9,770 bases of DNA, taken from the NCBI GenBank assembly GCA_016764035.1, contig JAESSQ010000031.1, positions 1-9,770 on the forward strand, in the 5' to 3' direction. The stretch is from Gammaproteobacteria bacterium (GTDB lineage: Bacteria; Pseudomonadota; Gammaproteobacteria; SZUA-229). Shown here in pieces: positions 1 through 6,930 of this stretch. The notes beneath the pieces are model-generated. The model ran no database searches. It was given only the letters and a program-made list of their open reading frames with translations, and was not told where the DNA came from. Within the stretch, counting starts at the first letter, position 1; every line of letters begins with the position of its first letter. Position numbers and translations under genes: made by a program.

Positions 1-900
1 ATTCCCAATAGCATAGTTGTCAATCCAAATCTTGTTGCCCTGGGCGAAAAGCTTTTCAACGAGCCCAGAATGTCAAATAACAATATTAGTTGTGCTAGTT
101 GCCATAACTATAATTTAGCGGGTAGTGATGGCCTAAAAACATCCAAAAACATTCAGGGTGGCAACGACCTAATGAATACGCCAACTATCTTCAACGTTGG
201 CTTAAATCCACTATTAACATGGTTTGGACGAAATTTAACCCTGGAAGAGCAGATTGATAAAGTATTGGCAAACAAAAAACACATGGACGGTAACTGGGTC
301 GACATCCTTAATCGTCTAAAAAAAGATTCAAGTTATACCAAATTATTCAATCAGGAATTTTCTGATGGTTTAACACGAAACAATGTGAAACACGCGATCG
401 CAAGCTTTGAACGTACACTTATTACACCTGATTCCCCATTTGATAATTATTTACGTGGCGACACGAAAGCAATTAGCAATAATCAGATCGAAGGTTTTAA
501 ATTATTTAAGCTCTATGGTTGTATCTCATGCCATCAAGGTATTAATGTTGGTGGCAATCTGCATGCTAAATTAGGTACATTTACCAGCCCATTTAAAAAA
601 GATAACAATACTGAAAAAAGCAGATTCAACCGTGGACTTTTTAATTTAACCAATGACGAACGCGACCTTCACGTATTTAGAGTACCAAGTTTAAGAAATG
701 TAGCCGTGACCGCCCCCTATTTTCACTCTGGCGCCATAAAAGATTTATCCAAAGCCGTTAAATTTATGGCCAAATATCAAACCGGTCGTCAGATAAGTGA
801 TAATGATGCCCAGTTAATTGCCGATTTTCTAGCTAGCCTTACTGGTCAATATCAGGGGAAAACAATAATTTCACAATATGACACGAAAGGTTCGTTGTGA
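1..900 (+). CDS. Di-heme cytochrome c peroxidase / MauG family protein (5' end outside window)
   Basis: Frame 1 is open from base 1, and the residues before the first ATG (position 70) fit the family (LGEKLF then a CASCH heme site), so the true start lies upstream of the window. The 299 visible residues hold two c-type heme motifs, CASCH (91-105) and CISCH (520-534), followed by the family blocks FERTL, SPFDNYL, FRVPSLRNV and PYFHSGA. The family works in the periplasm, reducing H2O2 with electrons from small donors or, in MauG, oxidising protein residues. The Met of AVKFMAKYQ (766-768) fits the axial ligand of the electron-transfer heme, so it is CcpA-like there rather than MauG-like (Tyr). 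The position of the usual catalytic Glu, ten residues after the conserved Gln of LEEQ, is His (280-282), and no His is seen at the usual SIGH site. A secretion signal should lie upstream. The gene overlaps the following gene by 4 nt. Family assignment is secure; peroxidase activity is uncertain. Confidence 0.93.
   Translation: MPNSIVVNPNLVALGEKLFNEPRMSNNNISCASCHNYNLAGSDGLKTSKNIQGGNDLMNTPTIFNVGLNPLLTWFGRNLTLEEQIDKVLANKKHMDGNWVDILNRLKKDSSYTKLFNQEFSDGLTRNNVKHAIASFERTLITPDSPFDNYLRGDTKAISNNQIEGFKLFKLYGCISCHQGINVGGNLHAKLGTFTSPFKKDNNTEKSRFNRGLFNLTNDERDLHVFRVPSLRNVAVTAPYFHSGAIKDLSKAVKFMAKYQTGRQISDNDAQLIADFLASLTGQYQGKTIISQYDTKGSL
886..890 (+). promoter_or_regulatory. Ribosome binding site for the GTG start at 897
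   Basis: AAAGG lies six bases before a GTG codon that overlaps the TGA of the peroxidase gene (GTGA, 897-900). This supports the GTG start and translational coupling of the two genes. Confidence 0.6.
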
Positions 901-3770
901 ATATCAAAAAAACGTTTCATATATTTGTTGGCATACTAGCCGGTGCAACTCTTTATACCTTATATTCATATAGCCTTATTGACCAGCAACAACATTTCGA
1001 CATCACTAAAAACATACTAACATTCAAAGAAAATGACCTGATATTGAATCAAAGTATTATTCAAAACCAGACAGAGCTTCATAAAAATTTCGATAAAATA
1101 AGTCTTTCGCAGAAAAACACAGACGCATCATTAGCACGGCTAAACGAAAAACTGCGACCCTATATTGCTTATGACAGTACGCTTGAAAATGATATGAGCC
1201 ATTTATTTACACTACATCATGAAAAAAACTTACTGGTGTCACACTACAAACGTAGCGCAGCGCTTAACAAGTTTACAAAACAATACTTGCCTAACGCATT
1301 TAACGAGTTAATTACATCTATAAATATATCAGACGACATCGATACAGCTTCAAAACGTTTATTAAGTATAAAGACTAATAAGTTAAATATTGAAATGAAT
1401 CGATACATTGCTGGTTATCAACACGATGAACTAAAGTTAAAAAAAATGTCGTCTACGATACAACAGCAAGCTACTGAATTATTCGGTGAAGACACGAGGA
1501 GCATCATGCTACTTTCTCGTTACATTGTTAAAGTAATTGAAACCAACCATCAGAAACATATGTTCGTAGAACAGATTCAAAACGTAAATATCAATGAACA
1601 ACTACACGCAGTACAACAACAATATACATTTCTATTTAACAATAAAAACCAAGACGCAATAAAATACAAAAACCTGCTATTTACAGCTTCAATGGTGTTA
1701 TTAATTTACCTGCTATTTGTATTTACGCGTTTACAATCAACCAGTAGCAACTTAAAAGAAACACTTACCGATCTAAAGTTTCGTAGAATGGCACTGGATA
1801 AACATGCCATCGTTAGTATTACCGATGTGACAGGTAATATCACATACGTAAACCAAAAATTTTGTGATATCTCACAGTACACACAAGCTGAGCTACTAGA
1901 GCAAAACCATCGTATCGTAAAATCTGATTATCATGACAGTCACTTCTATAAAGAAATGTGGAAAACCATCGCTAGTGGCAATATATGGCAAGGTGAGATT
2001 TGCAATCGTGCTAAAGATGGCACCGCTTACTGGGTAGCTACAACCTTGATACCTCGTATAAATGACAAGGGGAAGCCATACGAATATATTGGTATTCGCA
2101 CAAACATAACGGAACAAAAAAATTCCGAGTTGGAAATAAAAGCATTGGCAAGATTTCCAATAGAAAATCCCGAACCCGTTATGCGAATCGACAAATCAGG
2201 TAAAGTCATTTTTAGTAATGATGCAGCGAAAATATTAGTTGATTACTGGAATATTAAAAAATATACATATATCCCAGATGAATGGAAACAAAAAATAAAC
2301 GATGTACTGATCAAAAACAAAACACAAGAAAGCGAGATTTGTGTTGGTGCATACGATTATCTTTTAACCTTTACCCCTGTTAGTGAATCAAATTATGTCA
2401 ACCTTTACGGACGAGATATTACTGAAAAGAAACGTGCTGAAGATTCACTCTCCTACCAGGCCAATCATGATCAACTTACAGGGTTAGTTAATCGTTACGC
2501 ATTCGAACGTGAACTGAAAAATGCACTTACCTCAGCCACCAGAAACGATAAACAACATATTCTTCTTTACATTGACCTCGATCAATTCAAAATTGTCAAT
2601 GATACCTGTGGTCACGTAGCGGGAGATGAACTGTTATGTCAATTAAGCAATATGATGCTGAGTATATTTAGAGAAAATGATACCCTCGCAAGATTAGGTG
2701 GCGATGAGTTTGGCGTATTATTACTAAACTGTAATCTCGAAATGGGTAAAAAAATTGCAAAAAAATTACTCCATCTTGTCAATCAATATCGTCTGATATG
2801 GAACAAACAGCAATTTAAAATCGGTGCCAGTATTGGTATGGTAGAGATTAACAAAGACAGTGACAGTATCGTTGGCATTCTCGGCAAAGCTGATATTGCA
2901 TGTTACGCTGCAAAAGACGCAGGTCGTAATCAAATAAAAATATATGACAGCAGCGATTCTGATAGCGCTCAAAGGCATTCGGAACTCCAATGGGCATCAC
3001 AAATACCGAAAGCTCTATCTGAAAATCGTTTTCAGCTTATGGTACAAACCATTCTTCCGCTAAATAATAACCTCGAACCACATTACGAAATACTGTTACG
3101 TATGCTAGATCAAAACGGTAATATAATCTCCCCTGGTAGTTTCATTCCTGCAGCCGAACGTTACAACCTAATGTCCGCTATAGACCACTGGGTGGTCGTT
3201 CATGTTTTTGAGTTTTTAAATACATATGCAGAAAATAACAATCATAAAAACTTACCTAATTTAGCTATCAATCTTTCAGGAGAATCTATGGGTAGTGAAG
3301 AGCTACTCGCCTATATACGTGCGCAATTTGAAATAGGTATAGTGCCACCCGAAAACATTTGTTTTGAGATTACAGAAACAGCAGCGATTAGTAATTTTAA
3401 TAAAGCCATTTGCTTTATTAACAGTCTAAAAGAAATTGGTTGCAGCTTTGCGTTGGATGACTTTGGAAGTGGCTTATCGTCTTTTTCTTATCTAAAAAGT
3501 CTTCCTGTGGATTATTTAAAGATTGATGGTGTTTTTGTAAAAGGTATGATTGATGACCCCATCGATGCTGCCATGGTTAACTCAATTAATGAGGTAGGCC
3601 ATATCATGAAGATAAAAACCATTGCTGAATTTGTTGAAAATGCTGAGATTATGAATGCGTTAACAACACTTGGGGTAGATTATGCCCAAGGTTACCATAT
3701 TGACAAACCCATGCTGCTCGCCGAAAAATTTGCCACGACGGCAACTGAAAAAATAAAACAAGTGGGGTAA
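897..3770 (+). CDS. Membrane-anchored PAS-PAS-GGDEF-EAL c-di-GMP enzyme with helical periplasmic sensor
   Basis: A 957-residue bifunctional c-di-GMP protein. Order: TM1 (about 7-27); a roughly 230-residue, Leu/Lys/Gln-rich, apparently all-helical periplasmic region; TM2 (about 259-279); PAS1 (about 299-412); PAS2 (about 413-517); GGDEF (about 518-685); EAL (about 695-950). The cyclase signature GGDEF is intact (601-605), with the product-inhibition I-site RxxD (R592, D595) five residues before it. The phosphodiesterase side keeps E731 (as EIL, a tolerated variant of EAL), the Asn of NLSG, EITE, DD (854-855), KID, the AEFVE glutamate and QGY. Both activities are therefore plausible, with PAS and periplasmic input choosing between them. 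PAS1 has W355, W364, N370 and YW (378-379) as in flavin-binding Aer/NifL PAS domains. The helical domain may belong to the DAHL type, which I cannot verify. The start is GTG with AAAGG upstream, and the 4-nt overlap with the peroxidase gene implies linked function. Confidence 0.95.
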   Translation: MNIKKTFHIFVGILAGATLYTLYSYSLIDQQQHFDITKNILTFKENDLILNQSIIQNQTELHKNFDKISLSQKNTDASLARLNEKLRPYIAYDSTLENDMSHLFTLHHEKNLLVSHYKRSAALNKFTKQYLPNAFNELITSINISDDIDTASKRLLSIKTNKLNIEMNRYIAGYQHDELKLKKMSSTIQQQATELFGEDTRSIMLLSRYIVKVIETNHQKHMFVEQIQNVNINEQLHAVQQQYTFLFNNKNQDAIKYKNLLFTASMVLLIYLLFVFTRLQSTSSNLKETLTDLKFRRMALDKHAIVSITDVTGNITYVNQKFCDISQYTQAELLEQNHRIVKSDYHDSHFYKEMWKTIASGNIWQGEICNRAKDGTAYWVATTLIPRINDKGKPYEYIGIRTNITEQKNSELEIKALARFPIENPEPVMRIDKSGKVIFSNDAAKILVDYWNIKKYTYIPDEWKQKINDVLIKNKTQESEICVGAYDYLLTFTPVSESNYVNLYGRDITEKKRAEDSLSYQANHDQLTGLVNRYAFERELKNALTSATRNDKQHILLYIDLDQFKIVNDTCGHVAGDELLCQLSNMMLSIFRENDTLARLGGDEFGVLLLNCNLEMGKKIAKKLLHLVNQYRLIWNKQQFKIGASIGMVEINKDSDSIVGILGKADIACYAAKDAGRNQIKIYDSSDSDSAQRHSELQWASQIPKALSENRFQLMVQTILPLNNNLEPHYEILLRMLDQNGNIISPGSFIPAAERYNLMSAIDHWVVVHVFEFLNTYAENNNHKNLPNLAINLSGESMGSEELLAYIRAQFEIGIVPPENICFEITETAAISNFNKAICFINSLKEIGCSFALDDFGSGLSSFSYLKSLPVDYLKIDGVFVKGMIDDPIDAAMVNSINEVGHIMKIKTIAEFVENAEIMNALTTLGVDYAQGYHIDKPMLLAEKFATTATEKIKQVG

Positions 3771-3789
3771 TACAAACGAAATCGAACAG

Positions 3790-3978
3790 CTACTCATCAT
3801 CCCGCAAAATGATTATCTGACAGTCGCCATCGTAATCAATACTGACCTGTACACGAATAGGCCGACAACAAACCGAGCAATCCTCATAATAATCAGACTC
3901 GCTTACTGAATCATCTATCAACAACTCAATGCCTTCACCACAGTACGGGCAAGACACATGGCGTTCAACTATTTCCAC
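3790..3978 (-). CDS. CPXCG-motif cysteine-rich small protein
   Basis: A 62-residue acidic protein with CPYCG (C10, C13) near the N-terminus and CSVCCRPI (C34, C37, C38) in the middle, plus C53. Two CxxC pairs about 20 residues apart look like a small zinc ribbon, and the block YEDCSVCCRPI is the hallmark of the CPXCG-motif cysteine-rich family, whose function is not established. The start is GTG at 3978; an in-frame TGA lies three codons upstream (3985-3987), so the protein cannot extend further, and an AAGG about 13 nt upstream is a weak ribosome site. It begins 15 nt after the dctM stop and is probably the last gene of the TRAP operon, though a link to transport is only inferred from position. 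No signal peptide is seen, so it is likely cytoplasmic. Confidence 0.88.
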   Translation of the reverse strand: MEIVERHVSCPYCGEGIELLIDDSVSESDYYEDCSVCCRPIRVQVSIDYDGDCQIIILRDDE

Positions 3979-3993
3979 AGATAATCAGTGACC

Positions 3994-5268
3994 TTATTGA
4001 AGCAATGACATGGTTAATGCTGGCCAATATGTAATAATCAAAACCGCACAAAACAAAATCAACATGAACGGAATGGTCGCATAATATAGTTCGGTAATCG
4101 GCTTCTTGAAGCGGTAACTGGCAATAAATAAATTCATACCAACAGGTGGCGTAAAATAACCTATCTGCATATTTGCTAAGAAAATAATGCCAAAATGTAT
4201 CGGGTGTATACCATAGCCAACAGCAATAGGTAATGTTAAAGGCACGATAAGAACGAGCGCTGAAAACACATCGAGAATCATACCTAATAAAAGTAAGAAG
4301 ATATTTAACAGTATTAAAAAGGTTATCTTACTGTCGATGTGCTCACGTATAAAGTTAAATAGTTTCGAGGGTATCTCTGCATCGATAAGATAATTAGTTG
4401 ACGCCAAGGACACGCCCAATATTATTAAAACACCACCAACCAACACCATTGACTCACGCATAATGGAGGGTATCTGCATAACTTTTATTTCACGTAAAAT
4501 AATCACGTCAACAATTAACACGTACAACACTGCAAAGGCGGCAGCTTCAGATACAGCAATGTAACCGCTATAAATACCACTGACCAAAAGTATAGGTAAC
4601 GGTATTTCCCACATGGATTCACGTAATGCGCTGATTAATTCTTTAGCATCAAACTTGGTTGTTGCTATTTTATCATCGACACTCTTATACATGCTCCATG
4701 CAACTAAGAGTGCCAACATTAAAAGCCCAGGCAGTAAACCAGCAACAAATAGATCAGAGATGGCGACGGATTGCTCAAGATCCATTTGTTGAGCAACGAC
4801 ACCATACAAAATTAATGCAATTGATGGCGGAAAGAGTAGACCTAAACTACCCGATGAAGTGATTAGACCCAAGTTAAATCGTTCAGAATAACCTGCCTGT
4901 TTCATGGCCGGGTATAAAATCGCACCGAGCGCAATAATGGTTGCACCTGAAGCACCGGTAAGCGCTGTAAAAAAGGCACAGGCGAACAACGAGACAACGG
5001 CAAGGCCTCCGGGCATCCAGCCCAATAACGCATTGGTAACTCGTACCAGGCGTTGAGACGCCTGGCTCTCACCTAATACATAACCCGCAAAAGTAAACAG
5101 AGGAATGGCAAGCAATACGGGCGTATCAACAATACGGTATATTTCAATAGCTATCACCGAAAGATCTATATCTGCACTATTAAATCCGATAAGTGCACTG
5201 GTGGCTATGATGGCGAACAGTGGCGCACCCAGTATAATTAACAGTGTTAAAAAAAGTGCGCTAATCAT
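3994..5268 (-). CDS. dctM: TRAP transporter large permease, DctM subunit
   Basis: A 424-residue, very hydrophobic integral membrane protein of normal length for DctM, the Na+-coupled translocation subunit of TRAP importers. Family signatures are clear: IPLFTFAGYVLG (55-66), TGASGATIIALGAILYP (104-120), GLITSSGSLGLLFPPSIALILYG (134-156), LDVFSAL (332-338) and the TPPVGMNLF loop (373-381). The hydrophilic stretch around 193-222 fits the central cytoplasmic loop. The ATG lies 2 nt after the dctQ stop, so translation is probably coupled; the upstream purine stretch AAAAAG is a modest ribosome site. The substrate is set by the binding protein rather than by this subunit. Confidence 0.95.
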   Translation of the reverse strand: MISALFLTLLIILGAPLFAIIATSALIGFNSADIDLSVIAIEIYRIVDTPVLLAIPLFTFAGYVLGESQASQRLVRVTNALLGWMPGGLAVVSLFACAFFTALTGASGATIIALGAILYPAMKQAGYSERFNLGLITSSGSLGLLFPPSIALILYGVVAQQMDLEQSVAISDLFVAGLLPGLLMLALLVAWSMYKSVDDKIATTKFDAKELISALRESMWEIPLPILLVSGIYSGYIAVSEAAAFAVLYVLIVDVIILREIKVMQIPSIMRESMVLVGGVLIILGVSLASTNYLIDAEIPSKLFNFIREHIDSKITFLILLNIFLLLLGMILDVFSALVLIVPLTLPIAVGYGIHPIHFGIIFLANMQIGYFTPPVGMNLFIASYRFKKPITELYYATIPFMLILFCAVLIITYWPALTMSLLQ

Positions 5269-5270
5269 GA

Positions 5271-5783
5271 CTACTTTTTAGTGTCGCCAGACGTGGACAA
5301 GTCAGACTGAATAATCTGCGGCGAAAACAGTAATACACCATAGCGTATGGCAATAAGAAAAAAACTTAGTGGAATTATAATAGCTGTAAGCCAGGCAGGC
5401 ACGCCTGAGAAGGCTATGGTGCCATACTCATATTCACTATAAACGAACCGTGAAGCGTGCCAGGCGATTAATAAACAAACGAGTAGTGTAAATAAATAAA
5501 CAGTACGTGAAATATATGGAAGATATTTCGCTGGGAAGTATTTCGTAAAAATATCAATTTTAATGTGGTTATCTGTACGTGTTGCAACCACCGCACCTGA
5601 CAGGCCAATCCACAAAACCAATGTTCTCAATAAAGGGTCTATCCATACAACACCTTCAGAAAATATGTTCCTTGATATGATTTGATATACCGCCAAAATG
5701 ATCATACTCGAAAGTATTAACACCAACATACTATCTTCGAAAGCATTAATAATTCTTAAGACTTTGTTATCTATTGCTTTCAT
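5271..5783 (-). CDS. dctQ: TRAP transporter small permease, DctQ subunit
   Basis: A 170-residue protein with four predicted membrane helices (about 18-38, 51-70, 90-112 and 127-152). The blocks VYQIISRNIF, WIDPLLRTLVLWIGLSGA and the following ATRTDNHIKIDIF are typical of DctQ subunits, which pack against DctM and help dock the loaded binding protein. It lies 49 nt after dctP and 2 nt before dctM. No clear Shine-Dalgarno sequence precedes the ATG at 5783, so translation may depend on the upstream gene; a Met at residue 19 is an alternative start, but the N-terminal LRIINAFEDS looks native to the family. Confidence 0.93.
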   Translation of the reverse strand: MKAIDNKVLRIINAFEDSMLVLILSSMIILAVYQIISRNIFSEGVVWIDPLLRTLVLWIGLSGAVVATRTDNHIKIDIFTKYFPAKYLPYISRTVYLFTLLVCLLIAWHASRFVYSEYEYGTIAFSGVPAWLTAIIIPLSFFLIAIRYGVLLFSPQIIQSDLSTSGDTKK

Positions 5784-5832
5784 CGATGTTATTGAATAAA
5801 TGTTCTTTTATTACTCAAAGATAGGTAAACAA

Positions 5833-6843
5833 CTAATGTAGTTTAGGCGCGTCGAGCTTTTTAATGGTTACTGCATTATACAAATCATTATTGTATTTGT
5901 ACTTTTTAATCATTTCCTTGATAACAAAATTATCGATTTTCTCCCATTCTACTTTTTCCTGCTCGCTTATTTTAATAAATTGCACACCCTGGTTAATCAA
6001 GGCCTCACGAGCTGCGATATTATCCACTCTATTCTGCTCATCAATTTTTTTATAAACATTAACCATCGTTTCTCGTACAACTTTTTGATCCGCGTCACCT
6101 AACTTATTAAATGTTTTTTTATCAATTATCAACATTGCTACTAAATAATTTAATGGTTGATCTGTGACATATTTAATATGCGTGTGCCACTGCAGAGCCA
6201 ATGCACCTATTGGTGACGTAACGATAGTATTAATCAAACCGGTTTGCAGTGCTGTTAAAACATCTGACAATGGCAATGCAATAGGTGAAACGCCAACATA
6301 GCGATAAACAGACAAACCTACATCACTTTTTTCAGGAATCCAGGATTTTCGTTTTCTCAGATCATCCAGGCTACGTATTGGTTTATTTGACATCAAATAG
6401 GTAAACCCCGCCTGAGCAAAACCAAAATTAACAAAACCATTTTTTTCGATTGCTTTCGTTAACATAGGATCCGTTGTTTTCCTTACTTCGGCGGCTTCAT
6501 CTAAACTGGTAAATAAATAAGGAAGACTATAGAGCGTCACGTCTGGTGTGGTATGTGCTAGTGTTCCAAGTGTCAGCGCACCACCGTGTAATTGCCCAAT
6601 ACGTATTTTTCTTAATACGTTTTCATCATTACCCATAACACCACCAGGATAGAATTTAAACTTAACTCTACCCTGTGTTTTTACTAAAATCTCTTTTGCG
6701 CCAACACGCATATGCTTCATCCAGAAAGTTCCCTCAGGTGAAAGCGTGGCAATTTTTATTGTTTTAGCGCCGACCATCGTCGCATTCAAAGCAATTACTG
6801 TTGTTACTAATATGATTGCTAACTTTCTAACTGCATGTTTCAT
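5833..6843 (-). CDS. dctP: TRAP transporter periplasmic solute-binding protein, DctP/TatP-like
   Basis: A 336-residue secreted binding protein. A Sec signal peptide (basic MKHAVRK, hydrophobic core, VGA before residue 27) gives a soluble periplasmic protein, not a lipoprotein. The mature N-terminus KTIKIATLSPEGTFWMKHM and later blocks (YPGGVMGND, LPYLF, LSDVLTALQTGLINTI, SPIGALALQWHTHIKYVTD) identify the DctP fold, in the branch that accompanies TatT proteins. At the place where carboxylate-binding TRAP proteins have IRV with the ligand-clamping Arg, this protein reads KSWIPEKSD (166-174) with W168, suggesting a different ligand class. The ATG is preceded by an AGAG-type ribosome site. It lies 87 nt after tatT, with a hairpin between them, and 49 nt before dctQ. 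The ligand cannot be assigned. Confidence 0.93.
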   Translation of the reverse strand: MKHAVRKLAIILVTTVIALNATMVGAKTIKIATLSPEGTFWMKHMRVGAKEILVKTQGRVKFKFYPGGVMGNDENVLRKIRIGQLHGGALTLGTLAHTTPDVTLYSLPYLFTSLDEAAEVRKTTDPMLTKAIEKNGFVNFGFAQAGFTYLMSNKPIRSLDDLRKRKSWIPEKSDVGLSVYRYVGVSPIALPLSDVLTALQTGLINTIVTSPIGALALQWHTHIKYVTDQPLNYLVAMLIIDKKTFNKLGDADQKVVRETMVNVYKKIDEQNRVDNIAAREALINQGVQFIKISEQEKVEWEKIDNFVIKEMIKKYKYNNDLYNAVTIKKLDAPKLH

Positions 6844-6864
6844 TGCTGGTTCTCTTTAATCATG

Positions 6865-6884
6865 TAAATGCTCAGGTGCATTTA
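6865..6884 (-). promoter_or_regulatory. Intercistronic hairpin between tatT and dctP
   Basis: A perfect 7-bp inverted repeat, TAAATGC and GCATTTA, flanks a 6-nt loop about 20 nt before the dctP start. No U-run follows it, so it is not a standard terminator. It could mark an RNA processing or stability point that raises dctP expression relative to tatT. A chance repeat is possible in AT-rich DNA. Confidence 0.35.
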
Positions 6885-6930
6885 AAGTAATCTCGATTCA
6901 TCGTTGTGGATAAACGTCATAAAGTAAAAA

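Noticed and set aside
70..72. ATG at 70 as the start of the peroxidase gene
   Set aside because: The 23 upstream codons are open and match the family block just before the first heme site, and this start would lack a signal peptide.
1896..2209. Minus-strand open frames of 73 and 60 codons inside the PAS region
   Set aside because: They are antisense to strongly conserved PAS coding sequence and have no recognisable family or ribosome site.
2766..2990. Minus-strand frame of 74 codons inside the GGDEF domain
   Set aside because: It is a shadow of the conserved cyclase domain with no independent support.
4659..4862. Plus-strand frame of 67 codons opposite dctM
   Set aside because: It lies wholly within the conserved DctM gene and its composition looks like a shadow reading.
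5864..6055. Plus-strand hydrophobic frame of 63 codons opposite dctP
   Set aside because: Its Leu/Ile/Ser richness is the expected antisense of Lys/Asp/Glu-rich DctP helices; no ribosome site.
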